Assembly: GCA_023437285.1 (NCBI GenBank)
Contig: JAEZGP010000768.1
Location: forward strand, 1-9,236
Length of the DNA: 9,236 nucleotides
Origin: Actinomycetes bacterium
Lineage (GTDB): Bacteria; Actinomycetota; Actinomycetes; Mycobacteriales; Micromonosporaceae
Reading direction: 5' to 3'
Shown: piece after piece, positions 1 through 5,872 of the stretch
How the letters are laid out: each line of letters starts with the position of its first letter
Position numbering within the stretch: the first letter of the stretch is position 1
Notes under the pieces: generated by a model
What the model was told of the DNA's origin: nothing
What the model saw: the letters and a program-made list of their open reading frames with translations, nothing else
Database searches by the model: none
Made by a program: the position numbers and the translations under genes

Positions 1-721
1 CCGGCTTACCGCCCGCAGCCCCGCCACCCGCCGACGCACCGCCCACGAGCCGTTCTCGGACGATCTCCACAACCGTCGTCGCCTCGGCCAGGGTGCCCTC
101 GCCACACGTACGCACGGCGGGCATGCCGCCGCCCAGCCGCGCCACTGCCGCCGCGTGCTCGTCGATCTCGTCCGCGGCCGAGGAGCCCTTGAGGGCCAGC
201 ATCCGGCCCCCGGCGCTGGCGAGCGGCAGGCACCACTGCGCCAGTCGGTCCAGCGGCGCGACGGCCCGCGAGGTGACCACGTCGACCGGGAAGGCGTCCA
301 GCCCGGCGCTCTGCTCGGCGCGGCCGCGCAGGACGGTGACGGTGTCGAGCCCCAGGGCCGAGACGACCTCTGCCAGGAACACGGTCCGACGCTCGAGCGG
401 TTCCAGGAGAGTCACGGTGAGGTCGGGTCGGGCAATGGCGAGGGGGATGCCGGGCAGGCCCGCCCCGGAGCCCACGTCGACCACCGACGCGTCTTGCTGA
501 ATGAGTTCGCCGACGACGGCGCAGTTGAGTAGGTGCCGCTCCCAGACGCGGGGTGCCTCGCGGGGGCCGATCAGGCCACGGATCACGCCGTCGGTCATCA
601 GCAGGGCCGCGTACCGCTCGGCGAGCGGCAGGCGGTCGCCGAAGACTGCGACGGCCGCGTCGCGCAGGGACGCCGGCGGCGCGGCGTCGACGGGATCTGG
701 TACGGCCGAGGAAGCTGACAT
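1..721 (-). CDS. rsmG: 16S rRNA (guanine-N7) methyltransferase RsmG, 3'-truncated by window edge
   Basis: RsmG methylates N7 of a guanine in the 530 loop of 16S rRNA (G527 in E. coli numbering) using S-adenosylmethionine. I translated 240 codons from the ATG at 719-721. The frame stays open to base 1, so the stop lies outside the window. The SAM-binding glycine loop [11 protein letters not shown] is at residues 81-91, preceded by the family motif WERHLLNC (60-67). It is followed by [10 protein letters not shown] (151-160) and LALKG (175-179). At about 240 residues the protein is already near full family length, and the Gly/Ala-rich end suggests only a short tail is missing. An in-frame TGA lies ten codons or fewer upstream, so this ATG is the furthest possible start. 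The purine-rich GAGG lies only two bases before it, an unusually short spacing. It is the last visible gene of the leftward run and is separated from khpB by a strong hairpin. Confidence 0.95.
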   Translation of the reverse strand, partial: MSASSAVPDPVDAAPPASLRDAAVAVFGDRLPLAERYAALLMTDGVIRGLIGPREAPRVWERHLLNCAVVGELIQQDASVVDVGSGAGLPGIPLAIARPDLTVTLLEPLERRTVFLAEVVSALGLDTVTVLRGRAEQSAGLDAFPVDVVTSRAVAPLDRLAQWCLPLASAGGRMLALKGSSAADEIDEHAAAVARLGGGMPAVRTCGEGTLAEATTVVEIVRERLVGGASAGGGAAGGKP

Positions 722-753
722 GGCCTCTATTCAGCCATACGGTCGCGAAACGG

Positions 754-789
754 CGATGGCCGCCCACGGCGTCGCGTGGGCGGCCATCG
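754..789 (-). terminator. Perfect 15-bp hairpin between khpB and rsmG (possible terminator or attenuator)
   Basis: Bases 754-768 pair perfectly with 775-789 around a six-base loop (769-774), giving a GC-rich 15-bp stem. It begins 13 bases after the khpB stop and ends 32 bases before the rsmG start. On the minus-strand transcript it is followed by CCGTTTCGCG, so there is no real U-tract. Actinobacterial intrinsic terminators often lack one. It may end or attenuate transcription of the khpB operon, or act as an RNA processing or stability element. The sequence alone cannot decide between these. Confidence 0.6.
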
Positions 790-801
790 AGGGCTCGTGG
801 A

Positions 802-1446
802 TCAGTTGCTGCGGCGGACCACGATCCGGCGTGCCGGCTCGACGCCCTCGGACTCGCTCTCCACGCCTGCCATCGCGTTGATGACGTCATGCACGCACTT
901 GCGTTCGAAGGCGGACATGGGCTCCAGGCGCACGGGGTCGCCGTGCTCCTTGACCCGCTCGGCCGCGTTCTTCGCGACCGCGGTCAGCTCCTTGCGCCGC
1001 GTGGCGCGGAAGCCGCCGACGTCGAGCAACAGCCGTGACGGGCTGCCGGTCTGCCGGTAGATGGCGAGCCGGCTCAGCTCCTGCAACGCCTCCAGGGTGG
1101 AGCCGCGCGAGCCGACGAGGTTCTGCAGGCCGCTGCCCACGACCTCGACGAGGGGGCGGCCGGCCTGGACCATCTCGTCGATGTCGCCGTCGTAGTCGAG
1201 GATGTCGAGCAGGCCCTCGATGTAGTCGGCCGCGATCTCGCTCTCGCGGAACAGGTCGTTCTCCGAGGGCGCCCGATCCTCCTCGTCCTCGTCTTCGTCC
1301 TCTTCCGCTTCCTCGTCCTCCTCGGCCGCGGCGGCGAGTTCCACCTCCTCGATCTCGTCCTCGCGGTCGACGGCCGGCCCGGTACCCGCCGTGGCGTCGA
1401 TCTCGTCAGCGTTGTCGGCAGGCGATGCGTTGGTGGTCTCGCTCAC
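802..1446 (-). CDS. khpB: KhpB/Jag-type KH-R3H RNA-binding protein with acidic N-terminus
   Basis: This is a cytoplasmic RNA-binding protein of the Jag/KhpB (SpoIIIJ-associated) family, 214 residues, starting at GTG with a GAAAGAGA-like ribosome site about eight bases upstream. Residues 1-65 look disordered and very acidic: 15 of residues 42-57 are Asp or Glu. A KH domain spans roughly residues 70-145 with the GxxG loop G112-S-R-G115. An R3H domain follows, with its R-x3-H signature at R182 and H186 in ERKCVHDVI. Family members bind small RNAs and mRNAs and, in firmicutes, affect cell elongation. The function in this organism is inferred. It lies 144 bases downstream of yidC, the usual neighbour in Gram-positive bacteria, and probably shares its transcript. 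The symbol jag is also used. Confidence 0.95.
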   Translation of the reverse strand: MSETTNASPADNADEIDATAGTGPAVDREDEIEEVELAAAAEEDEEAEEDEDEDEEDRAPSENDLFRESEIAADYIEGLLDILDYDGDIDEMVQAGRPLVEVVGSGLQNLVGSRGSTLEALQELSRLAIYRQTGSPSRLLLDVGGFRATRRKELTAVAKNAAERVKEHGDPVRLEPMSAFERKCVHDVINAMAGVESESEGVEPARRIVVRRSN

Positions 1447-1472
1447 GGATCATTCTCTTTCGCAAGATCGGG

Positions 1473-1575
1473 GCGCCGGCTAGGGCTGGCGCGGTCTCGA
1501 CGACGACTGTGGGACGTGCTGGGCCGCAGTTCGCGCCCACGGTCCGGTAGGAGCAGCGCCCGCGCCGCAGGCGCG
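1473..1575. other. yidC-khpB spacer with two small inverted repeats
   Basis: The 144-base gap between the yidC stop and the khpB start holds two short GC-rich inverted repeats. One pairs 1473-1480 with 1485-1492 around a TAGG loop, with one A.C mismatch on the minus-strand transcript. The other pairs 1561-1566 with 1570-1575 around GCA, just after the yidC stop. Neither has a T-run, so neither is a convincing terminator. I see no clear promoter for khpB here. Confidence 0.3.
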
Positions 1576-1590
1576 CCGGACCCGGTCGCG

Positions 1591-2592
1591 TTATCTCTTG
1601 GCCGAGCCGCCCTTCTTCGGGTTCACCGGCTTGGCGCCGGGCTTGGGGGCGAGTGCCTTGCCCTCGGTGACGGGCTTGGCGGCACTGGGTTCAGTGTCCG
1701 CCTTGGTCTTACCAAACAGGCCCGACTTCGTGGGCTTCGCCGCGCCGGACTTGCCGGCCGTCCCGGTCGTCGCCTTGGCGCGCTTCATGGGGGTGGCGCC
1801 CTCGGTCACCGGCGGCGGGTACTTGCGCAGCACCCACTGCTGCTGGCCCAGGGTGAACAGGTTGTTGGTCACCCAGTAGAGGATCACGCCGAGGGGGAAG
1901 GCCCAGCCGGAGACGAGCAGGCCCAGCGGGATGCCGTACAGCATCAGCTTCTGGATCATGCGCTGCTGCGGGTCGGCGTTCCAGCCGGTCTTGAGGATCA
2001 TCTGGCGGCTGGACAGGTAGGTCGTCGCCATCATGAGGATCACGCAGGCGGCCGCCACGATCTTCGTGTTGAGGCTTGTGGAGCCGAGCGCGACGAGCGT
2101 GTCCGCCGGGGAGCTGAAGCTGCCGGGCAGCGGGGCGCCGAACAGCTTCCCGGCCGCGGCGCTCTTGAACTGGGCGGTGCTCCACCCGTAAAGCTCGGTA
2201 TTCGGGTTTGTCGGAGAAAGCCGCCTCAGTACGTGGAAAAGACCGAGGAAGACCGGGATCTGCACAAACATGGGCAGACAGCCCATGAGCGGATTGGCCT
2301 TCTCCTTGCGGTACAGCTCCATCATTTCTTTCTGGAGCGTCTCGCGGTCACCTTTGTGCTTCTCCTGCAGCGCCTTCATCTGCGGCTGGAGCGCCTGCAT
2401 GGCCCGCTGCGAGCGGATCTGCTTGACGAAGACGGGGAAGAGCAGCGCCCGAACGGTGATCACGAGGAAGACGATCGCGAGGACCCACTGCCACGTGGTG
2501 CTCAGGAACTGCCCGCCCGGCAGGATGGCGTCCCACAGATCATGCCAGCGCAGCAGGATCCACGAGATGGACCAATAGATCCACTCCAACAT
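1591..2592 (-). CDS. yidC: Membrane protein insertase YidC/OxaI
   Basis: YidC inserts proteins into the cytoplasmic membrane, alone or with SecYEG. The 333-residue product has the Gram-positive layout without the large periplasmic domain of Proteobacteria. The first membrane segment lies around residues 33-54 and contains R48 (ITVRALLFP), matching the conserved hydrophilic-groove arginine. A charged cytoplasmic hairpin follows (about 55-98). Then come a second segment with PLMGCLPMFVQIPVFLGLF (101-119), a third at about 178-193, and the last pair at about 215-248 (VILYWVTNNLFTLGQQ). Residues 265-333 are a Lys/Ala/Pro/Gly-rich basic tail. An N-terminal hydrophobic stretch (1-15) may be a further anchor; I see no lipobox. 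The ATG overlaps the yidD stop by one base (TGATG), with GGAG ten bases upstream, so translation is probably coupled. Confidence 0.97.
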   Translation of the reverse strand: MLEWIYWSISWILLRWHDLWDAILPGGQFLSTTWQWVLAIVFLVITVRALLFPVFVKQIRSQRAMQALQPQMKALQEKHKGDRETLQKEMMELYRKEKANPLMGCLPMFVQIPVFLGLFHVLRRLSPTNPNTELYGWSTAQFKSAAAGKLFGAPLPGSFSSPADTLVALGSTSLNTKIVAAACVILMMATTYLSSRQMILKTGWNADPQQRMIQKLMLYGIPLGLLVSGWAFPLGVILYWVTNNLFTLGQQQWVLRKYPPPVTEGATPMKRAKATTGTAGKSGAAKPTKSGLFGKTKADTEPSAAKPVTEGKALAPKPGAKPVNPKKGGSAKR

Positions 2593-2882
2593 CAGGTCAC
2601 AGCTCCAGGTGCGTCAGGGGGCAGACGGTCTCGGGTACGAGCCGGTGGCACCGGGTCGTACCCACCGGGATGGAACGGATGGCAGCGCAGCAGCCGCCAG
2701 ATCGCCAGTCGCAGGCCACGCAAGGGGCCGTGCGTCGCGATGGCCTCCAGGGCATACGCGCTGCACGACGGGTAGAAGCGACAGCGGGCCGGCAGCGCCG
2801 GGCTCACCCATCGACGGTACGCGACGATGGGAAGGGCCAGCATTCGGGCACCGACCGCGGTGGGGCGCGGCACCTCGTTCAC
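2592..2882 (-). CDS. yidD: Membrane protein insertion efficiency factor YidD
   Basis: YidD is a small membrane-associated protein thought to assist YidC-dependent insertion. The 96-residue product carries the family core [20 protein letters not shown] (24-43), then [11 protein letters not shown] (46-56) and [14 protein letters not shown] (66-79). All three conserved cysteines (C34, C40, C67) are present. The chosen GTG start at 2880-2882 overlaps the rnpA stop by four bases (GTGA). It has an AGGGGG ribosome site about seven bases upstream, inside rnpA. An internal Met14 could give a shorter product, but the coupling geometry favours the GTG. The C-terminal 17 residues after DPVP are a non-conserved Pro/Ala-rich extension. 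Confidence 0.95.
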   Translation of the reverse strand: MNEVPRPTAVGARMLALPIVAYRRWVSPALPARCRFYPSCSAYALEAIATHGPLRGLRLAIWRLLRCHPFHPGGYDPVPPARTRDRLPPDAPGAVT

Positions 2883-3292
2883 CGCTTCACCCCCTCGTCG
2901 GACCCGCGCGGCGGCCGCGGGCGGCGCGGCCGTCGGGCGGCGGCGAGCGCCGCGTCAAGGTCGCTTTCAAGCTCAGCGTACGTGCGGGAGCTCGCGTCCG
3001 GCAGCGCCCTGACGACGACGTCCACCCCGGCCGGCAGCGCTTCGAGGCGTACCCGCATCAGGTGGCGCAACCGGCGGCGGACCTTGTTGCGGACGACGGC
3101 GTTGCCCACGGATTTGGACACGACAAAACCGGCACGGGCGACGAGGCTGTCGTCGCTGCGTGCCGGTTCGGCGGAACCTGTCGTCGGGGCCTTGAGGTGG
3201 ACTACCAGGGATCCCGTGCCGGCGCGGCGACCGGTGCGGATCGCCGCGGCGAACTCCTCGCGCCGCCGCAGGCGTCGCGCGGCCGCCAGCAC
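2879..3292 (-). CDS. rnpA: Ribonuclease P protein component RnpA
   Basis: RnpA is the basic protein subunit that helps the RNase P ribozyme bind and cleave pre-tRNA 5' leaders. The 137-residue product begins [14 protein letters not shown], the expected N-terminal pattern. It contains the RNR signature [18 protein letters not shown] at residues 63-80, preceded by GFVVSKSVG (55-63). The last 20 residues are an Arg/Pro-rich actinobacterial-style extension. A loop at about residues 35-50 ([13 protein letters not shown]) lengthens the protein relative to the roughly 115-120 residue core. The start is GTG with only a weak GGGG six bases upstream. It lies 18 bases after rpmH, so it is probably read from the rpmH transcript, and it overlaps yidD by four bases. 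Confidence 0.96.
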   Translation of the reverse strand: MLAAARRLRRREEFAAAIRTGRRAGTGSLVVHLKAPTTGSAEPARSDDSLVARAGFVVSKSVGNAVVRNKVRRRLRHLMRVRLEALPAGVDVVVRALPDASSRTYAELESDLDAALAAARRPRRPRPPRGSDEGVKR

Positions 3293-3310
3293 CCGGGACC
3301 CCGAAAGACC

Positions 3311-3448
3311 TCAGGCCGAGAGGCGGGCGCGGCCCTTGGACCGGCGCGCGGAGAGGATGGAGCGGCCGGCACGGGTGCGCATGCGCAGCCGGAAGCCGTG
3401 GGTCTTGGCGCGCCGACGGTTGTTCGGCTGGTACGTGCGCTTGCTCAC
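3311..3448 (-). CDS. rpmH: 50S ribosomal protein bL34
   Basis: I translated a 45-residue highly basic protein starting [20 protein letters not shown] and ending in SKGRARLSA. This is diagnostic for bL34, a small protein of the large ribosomal subunit. Residues 1-45 match the family end to end ([24 protein letters not shown]). The start is GTG at 3446-3448, with GGAGA about eight bases upstream, and the stop TGA is at 3311-3313. It is the first gene of the leftward operon and faces dnaA across a 410-base spacer, the usual arrangement in Gram-positive origin regions. Confidence 0.97.
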   Translation of the reverse strand: MSKRTYQPNNRRRAKTHGFRLRMRTRAGRSILSARRSKGRARLSA

Positions 3449-3635
3449 GTCACGTTCTCCGTCTCGATGCTCGCGAACCGGCGTCGCCGGCCGCGGGAAG
3501 CTGTCTGTGCCGCACCAGAATATCGCGCGGCCAGGATGAACCGTGCCGCCGGGTCGCCGGCAGCCGTTCCAGAGTACTGGCGAGGGTGCTGACGGGCAAA
3601 CCGGACGCCGGGGCCGCCAGCGCGGGTTGAGGGGA

Positions 3636-3644
3636 TGTGGATAA
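3636..3644 (-). promoter_or_regulatory. DnaA box, perfect TTATCCACA
   Basis: The plus strand reads TGTGGATAA, an exact match to the classical box on the minus strand. It stands alone in the middle of the rpmH-dnaA spacer, about 215 bases before the dnaA start and 190 bases before rpmH. It could serve DnaA-dependent control of either promoter. Confidence 0.75.
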
Positions 3645-3806
3645 CACTGTTAACCTGCCGCGTTGCGGCATCGGCGGCTGTGTCAGAACAAGCCATAGTA
3701 GGTGCAAAACCGGACCAGTACTTCAGTCGTTCGCTCTCTTGAGGGCACCCGACGCGAACAGCGCCCGACGGTGACGCGACCGTCAACTTCCGGTTGATAC
3801 ACAGGC

Positions 3807-3826
3807 TGTGGACAACCTGTGGACAG
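3807..3826 (-). promoter_or_regulatory. Tandem DnaA boxes in the dnaA leader
   Basis: Two boxes lie in the same orientation 11 bases apart. TGTGGACAA (3807-3815) is a perfect TTGTCCACA on the minus strand, and TGTGGACAG (3818-3826) has one mismatch. They end 32 bases before the dnaA GTG. Helical-turn spacing suggests cooperative DnaA binding, and the position suggests autorepression of dnaA, as known in other bacteria. A weaker TGATACACA sits just upstream (3795-3803). Confidence 0.75.
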
Positions 3827-3858
3827 TGCGTGGCAGCCAACGGGCGAGGGGTGGGGCA

Positions 3859-5439
3859 GTGACCGAGCACAGCGATCACGGTGAACGGGCGGACCTGCTC
3901 AGCGACCTCGCCGCCGTCTGGAGCGCCGCGACCGACACGCTGGCTGACGAGATCATCTCACCGCAGCAGCGGGCCTTTCTGCGGCTGACCCGGCTCCGCG
4001 CGATTGTGGACGACACCGTGCTGCTGTCGGTCCCGGACGCGTTTGTCCGGGACAACATCGAGCTGAAGCTGCGGCCGGCGATCACGCTGGCCCTCTCCCG
4101 GCACCTGGGCCGGGAGGTCCAGGTCGCGGTGACCGTCCGCCCGCAGGAGGAGGCCACGCGCGAGGCGCTGACCGCCCCCACGGTCGCGCTGTCGACGATC
4201 GCCGTGAACCCGGCCGCCGACCACACCTACCTCGCCGGCTACGCGCAGGCCGGGCCGCCCGCCGCCGGCTCGGCGCACCTGCCCGCCCACGCGGCCCCGC
4301 ACGTGCCGGCCAGCCGGGAGCCCGAGCCGACCTTTGACGCACTGCGGGCCGAGAGCGGCCCGGGCCGGCACAGCCTGGAGGACCGCCGCCCGCCGGTGGG
4401 ATCCGACGGCGGCAACCGGCTCAACCCGAAGTACACGTTCGAGACTTTCGTCATCGGCTCGTCCAACCGGTTCGCCCACGCGGCGTCGGTCGCGGTCGCG
4501 GAGTCGCCCGCCAAGGCGTACAACCCGCTGTTCATCTACGGCGACTCGGGGCTGGGCAAGACGCACCTGCTGCACGCGATCGGTCACTACGCCACGAGCC
4601 TGGGCAACGCCCGGTCGGTGCGGTACGTGTCGACGGAGGAGTTCACCAACGACTTCATCAACAGCGTGCGCGATGACAAGACCAACGCGTTCCAGCGCCG
4701 CTACCGCGACGTCGACATCCTGCTGATCGACGACATCCAGTTCCTGGAGACGCGCGAGCGCACCCAGGAGGAGTTCTTCCACACGTTCAACACGCTGCAC
4801 AACGCCAATAAGCAGATCGTCATGACGTCCGACCGCTCGCCGCGGCAGCTGGCGACGCTGGAGGACCGGCTGCGTACCCGGTTCGAGTGGGGCCTGCTGG
4901 CCGACATCCAGCCGCCGGACCTGGAGACCCGCATCGCGATCCTGCAGAAGAAGGCCGCCCAGGAGCGGCTGTCGGCGCCGGCCGAGGTGCTGGAGTTCAT
5001 CGCCTCGCGGATCTCCAACTCGATCCGCGAGCTTGAGGGCGCGCTGATCCGGGTCACGGCGTTCGCCAGCCTCAACCGCGCCAAGGTCGACCTCGGCCTC
5101 GCCGAGGAGGTGCTGCGTGACTTCATCCACGACGGCTCCGGCCCGGAGATCACCGCCGACCAGATCATGAGCGCCACCTCGGAGTACTTCAGCGTGAGCA
5201 TGGAGGATCTCCGCGGGCATTCCCGCTCGCGGGTCCTCGTCAACGCCCGCCAGGTCGCCATGTACCTGTGCCGCGAGCTGACCGACCTGTCGTTGCCGCG
5301 CATCGGCCAGGCCTTCGGCGGCCGTGACCACACGACCGTCATGCACGCCGATCGGAAGATCCGCCAACAGATGGCGGAGCGTCGCTCGCTCTACAACCAG
5401 ATCGCCGAGCTCACCAACCGGATCAAGCAGACGCCATGA
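3859..5439 (+). CDS. dnaA: Chromosomal replication initiator protein DnaA
   Basis: DnaA is the AAA+ ATPase that binds DnaA boxes, melts the origin and helps load the helicase. From GTG at 3859-3861 it is 526 residues. Domain I is at about 10-95. A Pro/Ala-rich linker follows (about 96-185), moderate in length compared with Streptomyces. The AAA+ core starts at about 188 (LNPKYTFETFVIGSSNRFA). It has Walker A GDSGLGKT (228-235), Walker B LLIDDIQ (288-294), sensor I VMTSD (321-325), the arginine-finger box LEDRLRTRFEWG (334-345) and sensor II NSIRELEGAL (387-396). The C-terminal helix-turn-helix contains the DnaA signature GRDHTTVMHA (489-498 region). I prefer this start to the upstream in-frame GTG at 3808. 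It follows an AGGGG ribosome site by about seven bases, whereas 3808 lies inside a DnaA box. Two boxes in the leader suggest autoregulation. Confidence 0.98.
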   Translation: MTEHSDHGERADLLSDLAAVWSAATDTLADEIISPQQRAFLRLTRLRAIVDDTVLLSVPDAFVRDNIELKLRPAITLALSRHLGREVQVAVTVRPQEEATREALTAPTVALSTIAVNPAADHTYLAGYAQAGPPAAGSAHLPAHAAPHVPASREPEPTFDALRAESGPGRHSLEDRRPPVGSDGGNRLNPKYTFETFVIGSSNRFAHAASVAVAESPAKAYNPLFIYGDSGLGKTHLLHAIGHYATSLGNARSVRYVSTEEFTNDFINSVRDDKTNAFQRRYRDVDILLIDDIQFLETRERTQEEFFHTFNTLHNANKQIVMTSDRSPRQLATLEDRLRTRFEWGLLADIQPPDLETRIAILQKKAAQERLSAPAEVLEFIASRISNSIRELEGALIRVTAFASLNRAKVDLGLAEEVLRDFIHDGSGPEITADQIMSATSEYFSVSMEDLRGHSRSRVLVNARQVAMYLCRELTDLSLPRIGQAFGGRDHTTVMHADRKIRQQMAERRSLYNQIAELTNRIKQTP

Positions 5440-5512
5440 GCGGACGGCTCGCTCAGCTCGACCCCATGGCGACGCCGCGGCACGGCGGAGGCGACGGCGG
5501 TGACAGCCGGAG

Positions 5513-5533
5513 TTGTCCACAGGTTGTGGACAA
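5513..5533. promoter_or_regulatory. Palindromic pair of perfect DnaA boxes
   Basis: TTGTCCACA (5513-5521, plus) and TGTGGACAA (5525-5533) face each other with three bases (GGT) between them. They form a 21-base near-perfect palindrome about 75 bases after the dnaA stop. Both boxes match the actinobacterial consensus exactly, so this is a likely high-affinity nucleation site for DnaA. Confidence 0.85.
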
Positions 5534-5600
5534 GATCTGGGGACGACCGTGTGGAATCTCGCGGTGCGTATCTGGGAACATTACGCAGCGTGAGATTTCT

Positions 5601-5609
5601 TTGTCCACA
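5601..5609 (+). promoter_or_regulatory. DnaA box, perfect TTGTCCACA
   Basis: This is an exact consensus match on the plus strand, followed within five bases by the oppositely oriented array of weaker boxes that begins at 5614. Confidence 0.85.
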
Positions 5610-5613
5610 ACCC

Positions 5614-5657
5614 AGGGGATAACCATGTGGGCAACCGGTGGACAACCCTGTGGACGA
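5614..5657 (-). promoter_or_regulatory. Phased array of four degenerate DnaA boxes
   Basis: Four box-like 9-mers lie in the same orientation: AGGGGATAA (5614-5622, two mismatches), TGTGGGCAA (5626-5634, one), GGTGGACAA (5637-5645, one) and TGTGGACGA (5649-5657, one). Their starts are 12, 11 and 12 bases apart, close to one helical turn, so DnaA would bind along one face of the DNA. They probably act as lower-affinity sites filled cooperatively from the perfect boxes on either side. Confidence 0.7.
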
Positions 5658-5686
5658 CCGGCGTCAATGTCGGAGGGTCGCCGTAG

Positions 5687-5695
5687 TGTGGATAA
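5687..5695 (-). promoter_or_regulatory. DnaA box, perfect TTATCCACA
   Basis: The plus strand reads TGTGGATAA. With the box at 3636 it is one of two exact matches in the window to the E. coli-type R1 sequence. It sits 38 bases after the start of the last box of the phased array. Confidence 0.85.
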
Positions 5696-5704
5696 CCTCG
5701 CCGG

Positions 5705-5713
5705 TTTTCCACT
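5705..5713 (+). promoter_or_regulatory. Degenerate DnaA box TTTTCCACT
   Basis: This differs from TTWTNCACA only at the last base. It faces the perfect box at 5687-5695 with nine bases between them. Confidence 0.4.
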
Positions 5714-5771
5714 GCTCAGCACACAGGCTACGCACAGGGCTATATGCGGCCCGACCTGCGCGGAGACCGGG

Positions 5772-5789
5772 TTTTCCCCAGTTTCCACA
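5772..5789 (+). promoter_or_regulatory. Two adjoining degenerate DnaA boxes next to the AT-rich tract
   Basis: TTTTCCCCA (5772-5780) and GTTTCCACA (5781-5789) each differ by one base from TTWTNCACA. They abut in the same orientation, 19 bases before the AT-rich tract. They are the closest box-like sites to the presumed unwinding region. Confidence 0.45.
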
Positions 5790-5808
5790 CCACCGACTAC
5801 GACGACGT

Positions 5809-5840
5809 CTTTTATCTCTAAGAGAAGAAAAATCAATCAT
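5809..5840. other. AT-rich candidate DNA unwinding element
   Basis: Bases 5809-5840 are about 80% A+T in otherwise very GC-rich DNA. The tract runs from CTTTTATCTCT through AAGAGAAGAAAAATCAATCAT and has a small TCTCT-A-AGAGA inverted repeat (5815-5825 region). It lies at the dnaN end of oriC next to weak DnaA boxes, as expected for a duplex unwinding element. The dnaN promoter may also overlap it. Confidence 0.7.
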
Positions 5841-5872
5841 CAGCGTGTGGGGATCATCTTCGGAGGCATCGG

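Larger units (their letters stand above)
3449..3858. promoter_or_regulatory. Divergent rpmH-dnaA intergenic region
   Basis: This 410-base spacer must hold the promoters for both the leftward rpmH operon and dnaA. I see three DnaA boxes (3636-3644, 3807-3815, 3818-3826), a GTTAAC palindrome at 3649-3654, and two small inverted repeats in the dnaA leader: 3767-3772 with 3779-3784, and 3783-3787 with 3793-3797. A -10-like TATTCT on the minus strand (3517-3522) lacks a good -35. No dnaA promoter hexamers stand out. The open frames across it show no recognisable protein. Confidence 0.7.
5440..5872. other. oriC: Chromosomal replication origin oriC
   Basis: The 433-base dnaA-dnaN spacer has the expected features of an actinobacterial origin. 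It contains four perfect DnaA boxes (5513, 5525, 5601, 5687) and several one- or two-mismatch boxes (5614, 5626, 5637, 5649, 5705, 5772, 5781). An AT-rich tract (5809-5840) lies immediately before the dnaN ribosome site. Boxes occur in both orientations, with most minus-strand boxes clustered at 5614-5695. Base composition drops clearly in G+C at the dnaN end. Bases 5440-5512 contain no clear boxes. Confidence 0.93.

Noticed and set aside
6..890. 294-residue minus-strand open frame across rsmG and the khpB end
   Set aside because: It is Arg/Pro-rich with no domain and lies in another frame of the real rsmG, whose SAM motif and start at 721 are clear.
1516..2775. 419-residue plus-strand open frame opposite yidC and yidD
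   Set aside because: It is an antisense shadow; the minus-strand yidC and yidD carry full family signatures.
3517..3522. TATTCT on the minus strand as the rpmH promoter -10
   Set aside because: No -35-like hexamer is found at 16-19 bases, so it cannot be called from sequence alone.
3808..3858. Upstream GTG start for dnaA
   Set aside because: It lies inside a DnaA box without a ribosome site; GTG 3859 follows AGGGG and gives a normal DnaA N-terminus.
3445..3879. 144- and 85-residue minus-strand frames in the rpmH-dnaA spacer
   Set aside because: There is no recognisable family and no codon bias like the neighbours. They overlap DnaA boxes and the rpmH ribosome site.
3958..5520. 520-residue minus-strand open frame opposite dnaA
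   Set aside because: It is an antisense shadow of dnaA caused by high GC, with repetitive Arg/Val/Gly composition and no motif.
5550..5558. TGTGGAATC, and TGTGGGGAT at 5846-5854, as DnaA boxes
   Set aside because: Each has three mismatches to the consensus; this is too weak to count.
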